Of a stretch of DNA of 64,000 bases, positions 1 to 11,409 are shown piece after piece. Made by a program: the position numbers and the translations under genes. How positions within the stretch are numbered: the stretch's first letter is position 1; every line of letters begins with the position of its first letter. The notes under the pieces are model-generated. The model saw only the letters and a list, made by a program, of their open reading frames with translations, did no database searches and was not told the origin of the DNA. Location: contig NC_134662.1 in assembly GCF_030463565.1 (NCBI RefSeq), positions 3,658,001-3,722,000 of the forward strand, read 5' to 3'. This stretch comes from Pelecanus crispus. Its lineage: Eukaryota > Chordata > Aves > Pelecaniformes > Pelecanidae.

Positions 1-154
1 GGCTGGGCTGTGCCAGGGTCCCAGCTCTGCTCCCCCACCCCTCCACGCATGGGGAGCCAGCGGGGAAGGTAACAGGTCCGGGGGGATGCCGCAGCCACGG
101 CGATGAAAAGCAAAGGGAACGCCTCAGGGAAACCAGGAGCCGGGGCACCACCTG

Positions 155-2719
155 CATCTGTTTTAGAAATGACTTTATTGCACTAAAAAGGGGAAGTCAT
201 CTGTAAACAAACATTCCATTCAGGTATTAATATTTTTTTTTTTTTCCACTCCAAAAATGCATCATTAAATCCAGCCACAGAAATATCAAAGCAGGAACAG
301 TAGAAAAGAGCTACAGGGGAGGAAAGACCCAGCCAGGCCACAGCCCCGGCTCCCACGCCACCCTCCCGCCCGCCACCGGAGCAGGGCTGACAGCAGCACG
401 TCCCGGGGCTCGGCAGACAGCCACACGCCACTGACTCCAGCAAGGCAGCCCCGGGACGGGGAGGGGGGGACAGCACAGGACCCCCAGGCCCCTGCGTCTG
501 CCCCCAGGGCCAGCCCCCAGCCAAGGAGCAGCCCAGGGCCCTGCCCTCAGCATCCCCCTTCCCCAAACTCAAAGGCACACAAGTCTGCGGCGGGGGATGC
601 GTCACCCCCCAACCCTCTCATAAAGCACCAAAATCTCTGCCCAGCTCCCGTTCCCCCTCCCCTCGCAGCCTGCTGGCTCCCCCCCACCCCCAGCAATGCC
701 TGGGTCCCACCAGCCCCTTGCAGGCGCAGCACCCTGGGGACCGCAGCACCCCGGAGACCGCAGCACCCCGGGGACCGCAGCACCCCGGGGACCGCAGGGC
801 GCTGGCGAGGGGTGCATGGGGCCGTCGGGCAGCAGCTGGCTGGGCAGGGTCCTGCTCCGGGTCTGCTCAGCGCAGGATGCTCGCCCCCAGCCCATCTCCC
901 CATCCCACCCTCCCCAGAGGCCCCGCCTGCCCCCCTGGGTATTTGGGGGCCAGGAGTATCCCCCGTGTTGGCTCCTGGGAGAGCAGTGGGAAACCTCAGG
1001 TGGGAAATCCCCCGCGAAGGAGGGACGTGTCTGCTCCTTACATCCCGCACGGTTTGTATTCAGCCACAAGCTCAACAAACAGCCACAATCACCCCAAATC
1101 CCCCCAACATGCAAACACCACGCTACCAGAACCATGCCTCGCGTACCTGAAACATATTTACAGACAGAAGTAAAACACGCTGGGAAAGATCAGCCTCGGA
1201 TATAAATAGCCAACACTGAAATCTGCCATCTGCTGCAAAGGACAAGGAAGGAACATCAACCGCCACCGACAGAGGTTAACACAGAGGGACACGTGTGTGC
1301 GTGTGTGTCCACGCATGCTGCAACAGGCAGGGACGGGAGCACTGCAAATTCTGCTCCCTTCCACAGAAACATGCAGAGCCTGATGCAATGGGTAACACCA
1401 CACCAAACAACAACGAGGCGTCCGTTTTATCCACCCGCAGAAATGCCCCGGCTGGCATTTCCCCCGCTCCCGGTGCCTCCAGTCAGTCAACCGGGATGGC
1501 AGGGAGGGATGGGAAGGGGTGGGAGCACCCCACTCTGCCCCAAAGGGAAACTGCAGAGCCAGGCCAGTCCCTTCAGGGAGCCGGGTCCCGCTGGGCACGG
1601 GGACTTTGTGGCCCCACGGGAGACATCGCTCCCACCCGGTGGGTGCAGCCGCTCACAAGCCCCCCCCCCAGCGCCCACAGGTGAGGGAGGGCAGAGGGTG
1701 GGGGAGCCTCAGGCAGAGCCGGCCCCCGGCCCAGCCACACCGGGGGGCGTCCCCAGTGCCAGCCAGCGCTCAAGGACGGCTGCTCCTGTCACCTCGGCTT
1801 TTGTCAGCAAGCACGGCTGCTGCGACGCTGCCCGGGACCACCCATGTGCCCAGGGTGAAGCGTGCCGGGTTCCCCCCGTGGCAGTGCCAGCCCCCGGCAT
1901 CTCCCTCCCACGGGCAGGGGACCGGCACAGGCAGCCCCCCAGATTTGGGCGAACTCAAAGCCCCTGAAGCTCTGTGAGCGTTTCCCCGCGGGGGGTCAGC
2001 AGCGGGGGGACGCTGCTGGGGTGAGCAGGGAGGGCATCCCGGGGGGCTGCGGGTGTTGGACCAAGCTGACTTGCACATCTGTGCAGTTCCGCAGGGATGG
2101 GAAGAGTCCGGGAAAGGCTCAAAACCCACAAACCTAACTCATCCCCCAGGGTCACCTCCCTTGGCCCGCTCTTGGGTCACCTCTGCAGTATTTTCTCTGC
2201 AGTTTCCAAGACTAGGAACTTGTCTTTTAAATTAAAGCTGAGATCGCTGCTATCACCTGACTCCAGGAGCTGGGGCTTTGAGAGAGGTGGCAGTAAGTAT
2301 GCTACAGAGATCTACCCACCTCCAACCTTTGTGCTGGCCAGCTGGAGACCACGGGCACCAGGGAGGGAAGAGCCCAGCAGGTGACATCCATCCATCCTTC
2401 CCGGTGGAGACGGGGCCAGTGGCTCCCTGCTTCCCACTGGGCTCCAGGAGATGGAGCCCCGCGGAGGGAGCAGGGAGGGAGCCGAGGGGAGAAGCTACGG
2501 CTGCCGGCGCTGCCTGCCCCGCCGCGGGAGGGCTGGTGCTGGCAGAGCCCCACGGCAGGGCCGCCCCCGGGGACCCCCACGCTCTGCCACGGCCCTGTCC
2601 CTCTTCCGAGGAGCCCTTCCAAACCCTCCTCCAGCGAGGCTGGGGGACAGGGCCGGCCTCCCCCCCGTCACCCCGGCCCCACGGGCGGGCGGGCTCCCTC
2701 CGGGGCGGGCAGAAAGCAC
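155..2719 (-). other. C2CD4C: C2CD4C 3' untranslated region with poly(A) signal
   Basis: Non-coding sequence follows the C2CD4C stop codon on the minus strand. A canonical AATAAA lies on the minus strand at 174-179, so the transcript probably ends near 155-160, giving a 3' UTR of about 2.5 kb. Open frames in this stretch are short, GC-driven and unlike any protein I know. It contains a small 17-bp tandem repeat (727-794). The exact 3' end is inferred from the signal only. Confidence 0.65.
727..794. repeat. Short tandem repeat, 4 x 17 bp
   Basis: Four head-to-tail copies of a 17-bp unit (CAGCACCCCGGGGACCG) with one or two substitutions between copies, inside the C2CD4C 3' UTR. Confidence 0.85.
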
Positions 2720-3979
2720 CTACAGGCAGGACAGGAGGGTGGTGAGCGGCAGCTCCTTCTCCCCCAGCAGCGTGTCCCGCTTAAGGCTGCTGCCCTTGTT
2801 GACCACCTTGAGCTTCAGGGACATCTTCCTGGCGTGGCCGGGGCCCAGCCCATCGAAGAAGAAGTCCTCGTTGAAGATGGGGTTGCGGCTGTTCTTGACG
2901 ATGGTGCTGCGCTGCTTCTGCAGCTTCCCAGGGTTGAGGCACAGCGAGACGCAGCAGTTGATGCTGCGCAGGTCGACCAGGGCATCGTAGAGGTCCTCGG
3001 CGGAGACGAGCCGCACGCGCAGCCGGGCGTTGGAGGGGTCGTATTCGGCAGCCAGGCGCAGGCTCCCCCCCCGGCTGAGCCGCAGGCTGTGCTCCCGGTC
3101 GTGGCCCGGCGGCAGGTCCAGGGGCAGCAGGGCAGCGGGCGGCTGCCCCCCAGCCGGGGCGCTCCTGGTGCGGCGCTGGGCGCTGGGGCTGGTGTCGGCC
3201 GAGCTGTCGTCGGTGGAGAGGGAGCTGTTGCGGGCTACCGAGTGCTTCAGCTTGATGACCTTCGACTGGCTCTCCTGGCTGAAGATCTTCAGCAGGGAGA
3301 CGGAGCGGGAGAGCAGCGGGGAGCCAAAAGGCGAGGACTCGGCCGAGGAGCACGTGTCGCTCTCACCGCCGCTGAAGTAGCGGCCGGGGTGCATGAGGGC
3401 TGCGCCCAGGTCGGCGGGCGCCCGGGGCCCGCTCTCGCCGTTGAGCTTGGCTCTGCGCTGGGCGCTGGGCGAGGTGGCTGGTGAGGGGCACAGGCTGCTG
3501 TGCTCGCTGTGGAAGAGCGACTCTTTGCGCCGCGTGTGGGGGCTCTCCACCAGCGTGGTGAAGCCGTAGGAGGTCTGCGCCTTGGGCACGTAGGGCAGCG
3601 ACATGGCTGTCTGCGCCTGCGGGTCCACGTTGGTGCCGAAGCCCCCCTCAGCTGTCCAGTCCTCGGCGCTCTCGATCTGGATGATATGCCGGCCGGCGGC
3701 CCGCGGCCGGGGACGGCTGGACGGCCGGGGGCTGCGCGGGGGCTTGCGCCCAGCCAGGTCCTGCTCCGAGGCTGAGGGGCCCAGGGCGGGCGCCGCGGGG
3801 GGCTCGGGGCCCTCAGCCTCGGCGGGCGCCGCGCTCAGCTTGGGTGGGATGAAGAAGTCGGGGATCTTGTCGGGGGTGAGGACGTTGCTGTAGCGGGACC
3901 CCCGCGGGGACTCCTCCGGCCCCGCACCCCGGGCCCCGCCGTTCTCCGCCACGCCGCGCAGCCGCTCCAGGAGCCACAT
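2720..3979 (-). CDS. C2CD4C: C2CD4C, C2 calcium-dependent domain-containing protein 4C
   Basis: A 419-residue protein read from one uninterrupted exon, close to the roughly 421 residues I recall for human C2CD4C. It starts MWLLERLRG. Early conserved blocks are TPDKIPDFFIPPKL and IIQIESAEDWTAE, followed by a serine-rich middle, and a C-terminal C2 domain from about residue 295 containing RLVSAEDLYD, CCVSLCLNPGK, IVKNSRNPIFNEDFFF and LKLKVVNKG. The family (NLF proteins) is described as nuclear-localised; the C2 domain here lacks the full set of acidic calcium ligands, so membrane or protein binding without calcium is possible (inference). The start ATG is preceded by a good splice acceptor (TCTTCCAG ending about 21 bases upstream), so a non-coding first exon near 4.9 kb is expected. 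Next to SHC2 as in human 19p13.3. Confidence 0.93.
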   Translation of the reverse strand: MWLLERLRGVAENGGARGAGPEESPRGSRYSNVLTPDKIPDFFIPPKLSAAPAEAEGPEPPAAPALGPSASEQDLAGRKPPRSPRPSSRPRPRAAGRHIIQIESAEDWTAEGGFGTNVDPQAQTAMSLPYVPKAQTSYGFTTLVESPHTRRKESLFHSEHSSLCPSPATSPSAQRRAKLNGESGPRAPADLGAALMHPGRYFSGGESDTCSSAESSPFGSPLLSRSVSLLKIFSQESQSKVIKLKHSVARNSSLSTDDSSADTSPSAQRRTRSAPAGGQPPAALLPLDLPPGHDREHSLRLSRGGSLRLAAEYDPSNARLRVRLVSAEDLYDALVDLRSINCCVSLCLNPGKLQKQRSTIVKNSRNPIFNEDFFFDGLGPGHARKMSLKLKVVNKGSSLKRDTLLGEKELPLTTLLSCL

Positions 3980-4079
3980 GTTGCCGCCGGGTGCGGGGCT
4001 GGAAGAGACCCGAGGGGTAACGCTGTCACCGGGGGCCGGGCAGCGGCAGGGGCAGACCGGAGCCGTCACCCCGGGGAGC

Positions 4080-4742
4080 AACCGGTCGCACCGAGAGACG
4101 GGGACCCGCCAGCCCGGGAGATCGGGGACAGGGATGGGAAGGAACTGGTCGCGCCGAGGGATACGGGGACCCGCCAGCCCGGGGGGGACGGGGACGGGGA
4201 CAGGGATGGGAAGGAACCGGTCGCGCCGAGGGATATGGGGACCTGCCAGCCCGGGGGGGACGGGGACGGGGACGGGGACAGGGATGGGAAGGAACCGGTC
4301 GCGCCAAGGGATATGGGGACCCGCCAGCACGGGGGGGGACGGGGACAGGGATGGGAGGGAACCAGTCGCGCCGAGGGATATGGGGACCCGCCAGCACGGG
4401 GGGGGACGGGGACAGGGATGGGAGGGAACCGGTCGCGCCGAGAGACGGGGACCCGCCAGCCCGGGAGATCGGGGACAAGGGTGGGAAGGAACCGGTCGCG
4501 CCGAGAGACGGGGACCCGCCAGCCCGGGAGATCGGGGACAAGGGTGGGAAGGAACCGGTCGCGCCGAGGGATATGGGGACCCGCCAGCCCGGGAGATTGG
4601 GGACAGGGACGGGAAGGAACCGGTCGCGCCGAGGGATATGGGGACCCGCCAGCCCGGGGGGGACGGGGACAGGGACGGGAAGGAACCGGTCGCGCCGATG
4701 GGCACCGGGACCCGCCAGCCCGGGGGTGGGGGACGGGGAAGA
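4080..4742. repeat. Minisatellite, about 10 copies of a 62-78 bp unit
   Basis: Tandem units each contain ACCGGTCGCGCCGAG, then GGGACCCGCCAGC, then a GGGGAC-rich stretch ending GGGATGGGAAGG. Unit length varies with the number of internal GGGGAC hexamers, so there is a repeat within the repeat. It lies in the presumed first intron of C2CD4C, a few hundred bases downstream of its TATA box. The plus strand is strongly G-rich. The lack of stops gives long open frames on both strands (for example 2720-4705 minus runs through it), which are by-products. Confidence 0.93.
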
Positions 4743-4940
4743 ACGGGCCGCGCCGGGGGACGGGGACCCGAGCGATGGGATGGGACGGGGCGGCCGCGCC
4801 GCGCCGCGATGCCCGGACCGACCGACCGACCGACGGACGGACGGACAGGCCGACCGGCGCCGTGGCGAGCGGGCCGTTACCGGGAGCCGCCGCACCTGGA
4901 GCGGAGCCGCCGCAGCCCGGGCGGGGCGGGCGCGGACGCG

Positions 4941-4948
4941 CTTTTATA
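4941..4948 (-). promoter_or_regulatory. C2CD4C: TATA box of C2CD4C
   Basis: TATAAAAG on the minus strand inside a CpG-dense block. Transcription would start about 25-30 bases further along the minus strand, near 4911-4916. GT donors follow at about 4894 and 4877 (minus), fitting a short non-coding exon 1 spliced to the acceptor just ahead of the C2CD4C ATG. Start site and exon 1 are inferred. Confidence 0.6.
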
Positions 4949-4949
4949 C

Positions 4950-7380
4950 GGCGGCGGCGGCCCCGCTCCTTCCCCGCGCCGCCGCCGTAATCCTCCGAGC
5001 GCGGCGCCCCCGCATTTCCCCGCGCCGCGCCGCGCCCCGCCGGAGCGGGACCGAGCCCGGGAGCGAGCCGGGCCCAGCGGCCCCGGGCTGCTGATGCTCG
5101 GGGAGGGGGGGTGCGGGGGCCCAGCCCCGGGACCCCCGGCTCACGGGAGCGCCGGGGCCGGGATGGGACGGGGAGCCCCGAGTCGGGAGCGGGACGGCAG
5201 CACCCCCGCACCCCCCCAGCGCCCTCGCGTCCTGAGCACGATCGGGGAGCGGGGCCGGCGGGACGGAGCTGTTCCCCCCCCCCGGGCGCTGCCCGCTCTC
5301 CCCTCCGAGCTCTTGAGCTCATCAAAGCGCTGAACAAAGCCAACAGCACTCCAAGGCGGCTCGGAGCTCAAGGACTCGCTGAGTGCATTAAGTGGTTTAA
5401 TATCGTGGCTGGAGGAGCGGGGGGAGGCAGTGCCACCCGTCGCACGCTTCGCCGGCACCTGGCGGGGACAGCGCTGGGGCAGGATAAGGCCCAGGTGGTG
5501 CTGGGGGTACCGGGGCGGGGGGGCAAAGCAAAGCATCAGGAGGATCCACGGAGCATCCCTGCAGGCCCTGGTGCTGCGGCGGGGTGGGAGGGGGACCCGA
5601 GATCCAAAGCAGGGTGATCGACCTGAGACCCAAACCAGGGTGATCGGCCCGAGACCCAAACCAGGGTGATCGGCCCCAGCCCAGGTATCGCGTGGATTTG
5701 TAGCCTTGGGGACAGGGATGCACCGAGCAGGGTGGTGGCACGGCCGGGGCCAGTGGCTATTGCTCCCTCGCTGCTGCCCTGTGGATGCCATCAGGCTGCA
5801 GGGACGGCACCGTCATTCCACAGCGGTGCGGGGCTGGGAATAATCACCAGGAAGGAGAGCCCGGCTTGGTGAGCTCCTTCGGCAGCGGTTGCTGCAGCTG
5901 GGCAGAGACTGCGAGAGGTGGGAGGTCTCGGCTCCCTCTGCATCCTGACTCCGAGCTGATAAAAAGAGAAGGATAGCTGTGCCGAGCGAGGCCGAGGGCC
6001 AGTAGCCAGCTCTGCCAGCGACTCGGAAAGGTGGCAGGAGAAAAGGTCCCCAGGGCCTGGGGGAACAACCCTCCTCCCTCTCTGGAAGCGAATCGCCCTC
6101 CCCTCTCCCTGCAGCCCGGGGTTTCGCCACGTGCCCTCCGCCCGCTGTGCCCAGGCCTCTCCCAGCAGCGAGTGGGCGCTCCCTGGCAGGGCGAGCGCTC
6201 TGATTTATGGAGTTTTCTTGGCACGTTGCTCTGCCTGGCTGGGAGCAGCGGCTCTGACCAACTGCAGACCCTCAGCGGGAGCGGGCTCCTCGACACAGCT
6301 GCCCCTCACTGACCACGCGACTGGACTTGGGAAAAGCTGCTGGGACCCTCTGAACGGGGCGCGTGGGGAGCAGGAATCAGCCAGGACCTGGAGGGGTGTG
6401 GGCAGGGATGCCTCAGGGGCAGGAGTGGGGAAAGGGGATGGTGGTGTCCTGGCTGGACCCTGGGCTCTGCACTGCAGGGCGCCGAGTCCTGGGTTCCATG
6501 GTGGGGAAGAGAGCAGACAGAGCCCAGGAGAGGAGGACAAGGCTCCCAGGGAGGGGAAGCTGGTGAACAAAAGGCTGGTGGTTGCCTTTCCTCCACCCTG
6601 CACAACGCTGGGTAAACAAGGTGCACAAACGGTTGAGTTCCCTTGAGATAACGAGTGCTGGAGCTGGGCCGGCTCTGCCCACTCGGCTCAGGGCCAGCTG
6701 CCTCTGGGGCACGGAGGGCAGCAGGGTGCTGGGAGCCTGCGCTCAGCTTGCCTGCGCTCAGCTTGGGGCAGGGCTTCCAGCTCTGAGGCAGAAGAGGAGG
6801 TGCAGTGGTTGGGCAGAGATGCTGAGGTGCCGAATGCCCCGGTTCCTAACGAAGGGACGGCAGGAGAGACCCAGCGCTCGCAGCAGGAGCTGGCACGGGC
6901 GCTCGCATCTCCGGCACCTCAGGGACGTGGGCTGTGCCGGGAGCATCCCTTCCCAGCAGCGCAGGCAGGGGCTGCAGCCGGCCCCGCTGCCGGCACGGAC
7001 TGCGCTGCCACAGCCACTGTGTGTGGCAGGAGCTGCCGGACCCACAACAGAAATGGGCAGAGAACGAGCGCTCGCAGGGCCAGCAGGAAAGAAGCTTTCC
7101 AGGGCCTCCTAAATGGGCTCTGGACCCTCGCTTGGCACCCAGCAGTGTGGAGCCGGGAGGAATGCCCCTCCTCGCCTGCCTCCCCCTCATCCAGGGCTCT
7201 CCATGGATCCGGGCAGCGTGGGATGCCAGGAGGGGAGAGCTCTCGGGGCTCCAGAGCTGCCTCCCCAGGCAGCCTGACAGGGAGCCAGGCAAGGGCTGGG
7301 CGAGACGGACAGAGCTCCCCTGTCCCCGAGGCGTGCGGCGCCTGGCAAGGCCTGGGCATGGCACCGCGGGCAGGCGATGC
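4950..7380. other. Intergenic, GC-rich, no gene seen
   Basis: Between the C2CD4C promoter and the 18-bp minisatellite. CpG-rich for the first 350 bases, then ordinary GC-rich sequence. Contains about 2.6 copies of a 26-bp unit (CAGGGTGATCGGCCCGAGAC...) at about 5612-5680. No open frame here resembles a known protein and none has convincing splice context. Confidence 0.6.
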
Positions 7381-9305
7381 CTGGCTGGGGACAACGCCAG
7401 GGCTGGGGACAACGCCAGGGCTGGGGACACTGGCAGGGCTGGGGACAACGCCAGGGCTGGGGATGCTGGCAGGGCTGGGGACAACACCAGGGCTGGGGAC
7501 AATGCCAGGGCTGGGGATGCTGGCAGGGCTGGGGATGCTGGCAGGGCTGGGGACAACACCAGGGCTGGGGATGCTGGCAGGGCTGGGGATGCTGACAGGG
7601 CTGGGGACACTGGCAGGGCTGGGGACAACACCAGGGCTGGGGACACTGGCAGGGCTGGGGACAATGCCAGGGCTGGGGATGCTGGCAGGGCTGGGGACAC
7701 TGGCAGGGCTGGGGACAACGCCAGGGCTGGGGACACTGGCAGGGCTGGGGTTGCTGGCAAGGCTGGGGACAATGGCAGGGCTGGGGACAATGCCAGGGCT
7801 GGGGACACTGGCAGGGCTGGGGATGCTGGCAGGGCTGGGGATGCTGACAGGGCTGGGGACACTGGCAGGGCTGGGGACAACACCAGGGCTGGGGACACTG
7901 GCAGGGCTGGGGACAACGCCAGGGCTGGGGATGCTGGCAGGGCTGGGGACAACACCAGGGCTGGGGACAATGCCAGGGCTGGGGATGCTGGCAGGGCTGG
8001 GGATGCTGGCAGGGCTGGGGACAACACCAGGGCTGGGGATGCTGGCAGGGCTGGGGATGCTGACAGGGCTGGGGACACTGGCAGGGCTGGGGACAACACC
8101 AGGGCTGGGGACACTGGCAGGGCTGGGGACACTGGCAGGGCTGGGGATGCTGGCAGGGCTGGGGACACTGGCAGGGCTGGGGACAACGCCAGGGCTGGGG
8201 ACACTGGCAGGGCTGGGGTTGCTGGCAAGGCTGGGGACAATGGCAGGGCTGGGGACAACGCCAGGGCTGGGGACACTGGCAGGGCTGGGGATGCTGGCAG
8301 GGCTGGGGACAATGCCAGGGCTGGGGATGCTGGCAGGGCTGGGGACACTGGCAGGGCTGGGGACAACGCCAGGGCTGGGGACACTGGCAGGGCTGGGGTT
8401 GCTGGCAAGGCTGGGGACAATGGCAGGGCTGGGGACAACGCCAGGGCTGGGGACACTGGCAGGGCTGGGGATGCTGGCAGGGCTGGGGATGCTGACAGGG
8501 CTGGGGACAACACCAGGGCTGGGGATGCTGGCAGGGCTGGGGATGCTGACAGGGCTGGGGACAACACCAGGGCTGGGGATGCTGGCAGGGCTGGGGATGC
8601 TGACAGGGCTGGGGACACTGGCAGGGCTGGGGACAACACCAGGGCTGGGGACACTGGCAGGGCTGGGGACAATGCCAGGGCTGGGGATGCTGGCAGGGCT
8701 GGGGACACTGGCAGGGCTGGGGACAACGCCAGGGCTGGGGACACTGGCAGGGCTGGGGTTGCTGGCAAGGCTGGGGACAATGGCAGGGCTGGGGACAACG
8801 CCAGGGCTGGGGACACTGGCAGGGCTGGGGATGCTGGCAGGGCTGGGGACAACACCAGGGCTGGGGACAATGCCAGGGCTGGGGATGCTGGCAGGGCTGG
8901 GGATGCTGACAGGGCTGGGGACAACACCAGGGCTGGGGATGCTGGCAGGGCTGGGGATGCTGACAGGGCTGGGGACACTGGCAGGGCTGGGGACAACACC
9001 AGGGCTGGGGACACTGGCAGGGCTGGGGACAATGCCAGGGCTGGGGATGCTGGCAGGGCTGGGGACACTGGCAGGGCTGGGGACAACGCCAGGGCTGGGG
9101 ACACTGGCAGGGCTGGGGTTGCTGGCAAGGCTGGGGACAATGGCAGGGCTGGGGACAACGCCAGGGCTGGGGACACTGGCAGGGCTGGGGTTGCTGGCAA
9201 GGCTGGGGACAATGGCAGGGCTGGGGACAACGCCAGGGCTGGGGACACTGGCAGGGCTGGGGTTGCTGGCAAGGCTGGGGACAATGCCAGGGCTGGGGAT
9301 GCGGC
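7381..9305. repeat. Large 18-bp minisatellite with 360-bp higher-order repeats
   Basis: About 106 uninterrupted copies of an 18-bp unit of the form GCTGGGGACACTGGCAGG. The main variants read GACAACGCC, GACAATGCC, GACAACACC, GATGCTGGC, GATGCTGAC, GACACTGGC and GTTGCTGGC in the variable half. Variant order repeats: the rare GTTGCTGGCAAG unit recurs near 7747, 8215, 8395, 8755, 9115, 9187 and 9259, spacings that are all multiples of 18 (468, 180, 360, 360, 72, 72). The stretch 8395-8754 is almost identical to 8755-9114, a 20-unit higher-order repeat. Since 18 is a multiple of 3 and no unit contains a stop, several frames on both strands stay open for 750-890 codons; these are repeat artefacts. 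It sits between C2CD4C and SHC2. Confidence 0.97.
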
Positions 9306-11409
9306 TGGTGGAGCCGGCAGCGTGCTACCACCTGCTGGAAGCTGGGAAGGAGAGAGCCCTGCGAGGCGAAGGGGCTGGCACCAGGATCCTGGATCCCAGG
9401 GCATGGGCTGAGCCCCTGCCGCAGCCCCTCCGGAGCAGGAGTGCTGCACACATCTCCTCTCCAGCTGGTTCGTTATTTCCATGAAACTTGCTGAGAGCAA
9501 ATGTCAGAGATTCTTACCCCTCTCTGTCCAGGAAAACTGAACTGGGCAGTGTTTGTCGTCAGCACGTTTGGAGACAGAGGGACGGTTTGTCAGCGAGATC
9601 CCCAAGGCCCTGGGAGAGCAAGGAGGCCACGTCCCTCTGCAGTCGCTCTTCTGTGGCTTCCAAACATTCCCAAAACACCTCAGCCTCCCCAGCGCCACGT
9701 GGGCTGAAGGAGCGGCACTGAGAGGCGAGGCGCTCTCCCCTTCAGCCCGGCGTTAACTCTGGAGCCTACAGACTGCTGCTCCAAACACCCCAGCAGCCAC
9801 CGGTGGTTTCAGCACGCATGCTGCTCTCCCTTTTGCTCCACCGTCCCCCAAGCCCAGCCTCCCATGGGCCCCTTCGCCCTCGCCCTCCCCCGGCCCCAGG
9901 CCCAGTGAGGACCAGTCCAGAGCGGAGCTGCACTGGGAGCGCGGAGCACGCAGAAAGAAATCCAATTTCAGATGGGAGCACTCCCTGGTGCTCTGACTGC
10001 ATTATTCATGTCCGTACTTAACTCAATAAAGGCCTCGTATTCATTTTAATTGTTTTTTGCTTCAAGAACGCTGCTGTGCAGCTCCCAGCCTGCCTCCCCC
10101 TGCGGAGTCCTGCCCTCGTGCCGGGCGGCTGTGGGGCGCTGCCCCACAGCGGGACCCTCTTGAGGAGGGTCCCCGAGCCCCCACGCAGCGGCCCTGCAGC
10201 CCGGGGCAGGGGGGAGCAGAGCCCCCTGCATCCCATGGCCGTCAGCACCGCATGCCAGCCTCAACTAAAGCAGTTAAACCCCTAAAATAAATACCCGCCA
10301 GCCCTTCAGGCACCTCACGGCAGCATCGGGGGCCGAGGGGCCGCGGCAGAGCCAGCAGCAGGCGGTGAAAGGCGTGGGCTCGTTCGCCGGTGGCGAAAGA
10401 AGTCCGGGCTCTTGCGGCCTTTCCCTGCTTCTGCTATTGAGGGAACAGCGCAATTACCCTTGCAGACGCATTACTACATGACAAAAAATAGCAGCTGAGA
10501 TGGAAGCGCTGCATCCCTGTAGGTATTCAACTATCAATGGAAAATTACACATTCATTACCGGGCTTTATTTAGGGGCTTATTTTATTCATTGACTCAGCC
10601 AGCACCCGGCAGCCCCGTCCCGGGAGGGGTGGTCCGCAGCGAGGGGCAGAGGGTGCTGGGGTGACCCTGCTCCCCAAGGTGGGTGCCAGGGTGCGGTGGC
10701 AGCACCGGGCACGCGGGGCAGAGCCAGGCAGGCCACCGGCACCCACCTAGGGCAGGGCGCCCAGAGGGGACCCAGCAGGACCCTGGAGCTGGCCGGTGCC
10801 GGGGCTGGTGCCGGAGCTGCTGGGAGGCTGCTGCCCACCCAGTGCCTGTGCCCCGCGGTTCACAGCCCAGCCACGCCGCCAGATTGGAAATCTTCCCACT
10901 GCCAGGCTCCAGCAGCTACTGGGGCAGCCCTTCTCCTGCCTCCGCTGATTCCAGCCAAGCGGCTTTTCTACCCGCCGGCCACGCTGCACAGCCGGGGCTC
11001 TCGCTCTGCCATGTTCGTTAGCGGGAGATGAACGGCAGCTTGGCTCCGGGCCGCTCGGTGCCAGCGCGGCGGCAGCAGGAGCCGGCAGGGCGGGGGGATG
11101 CGGGGTGCAGGGAGGAGGTGCCGTGCAGGACCAGCGCCCTGGGTGCTGCAACCCCCTCCGGAGCTGGGGGTGTGACCCACGTAAGGGGGACAGCGTGACC
11201 CAGGGGGGCTCGGGGGGGGCAGAGCCAAGTGTGATCGGCCAGGATGGGGCCAGCCGCCACCACCGACGTGGGAGCGGCCGGGAGCTGGTGGTGATGGAGA
11301 CCCCAACCCTGCACCCTCTGCATCCCCGGCCCCGTCGAGCCCCCAAGCACAGGAGCTGGCAGGGGCAGCCCCATCCCAGCACCACGCCCGGGGACCGCAC
11401 GAACAACCA
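9306..11409. other. Intergenic between minisatellite and SHC2 3' end
   Basis: No coding gene recognised. A plus-strand AATAAA occurs at 10025-10030 and minus-strand AATAAA motifs at 10565-10570 and 10582-10587. The stretch 10420-10600 is clearly more AT-rich than its surroundings and could be a conserved non-coding element or a distal SHC2 3' end. Confidence 0.5.

Noticed and set aside
3980-4705. Extension of C2CD4C upstream of the chosen ATG in the same open frame
   Set aside because: The extension is minisatellite-coded Pro/Val/Ser repeats, and a splice acceptor directly precedes the conserved start MWLLERLRG. The length then matches the family.
3978-5333. Plus-strand open frame of 451 codons antisense to the C2CD4C 5' region
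   Set aside because: It is generated by the 65-bp minisatellite and CpG-rich sequence and has no recognisable domain.
6800-9500. Very long open frames on both strands (up to 894 codons) with repeats such as GLGTLA or AGDNAR
   Set aside because: They lie over the 18-bp minisatellite. The period is a multiple of 3 and the units lack stops, so both strands stay open in several frames. No promoter, splice or unique domain supports any of them.
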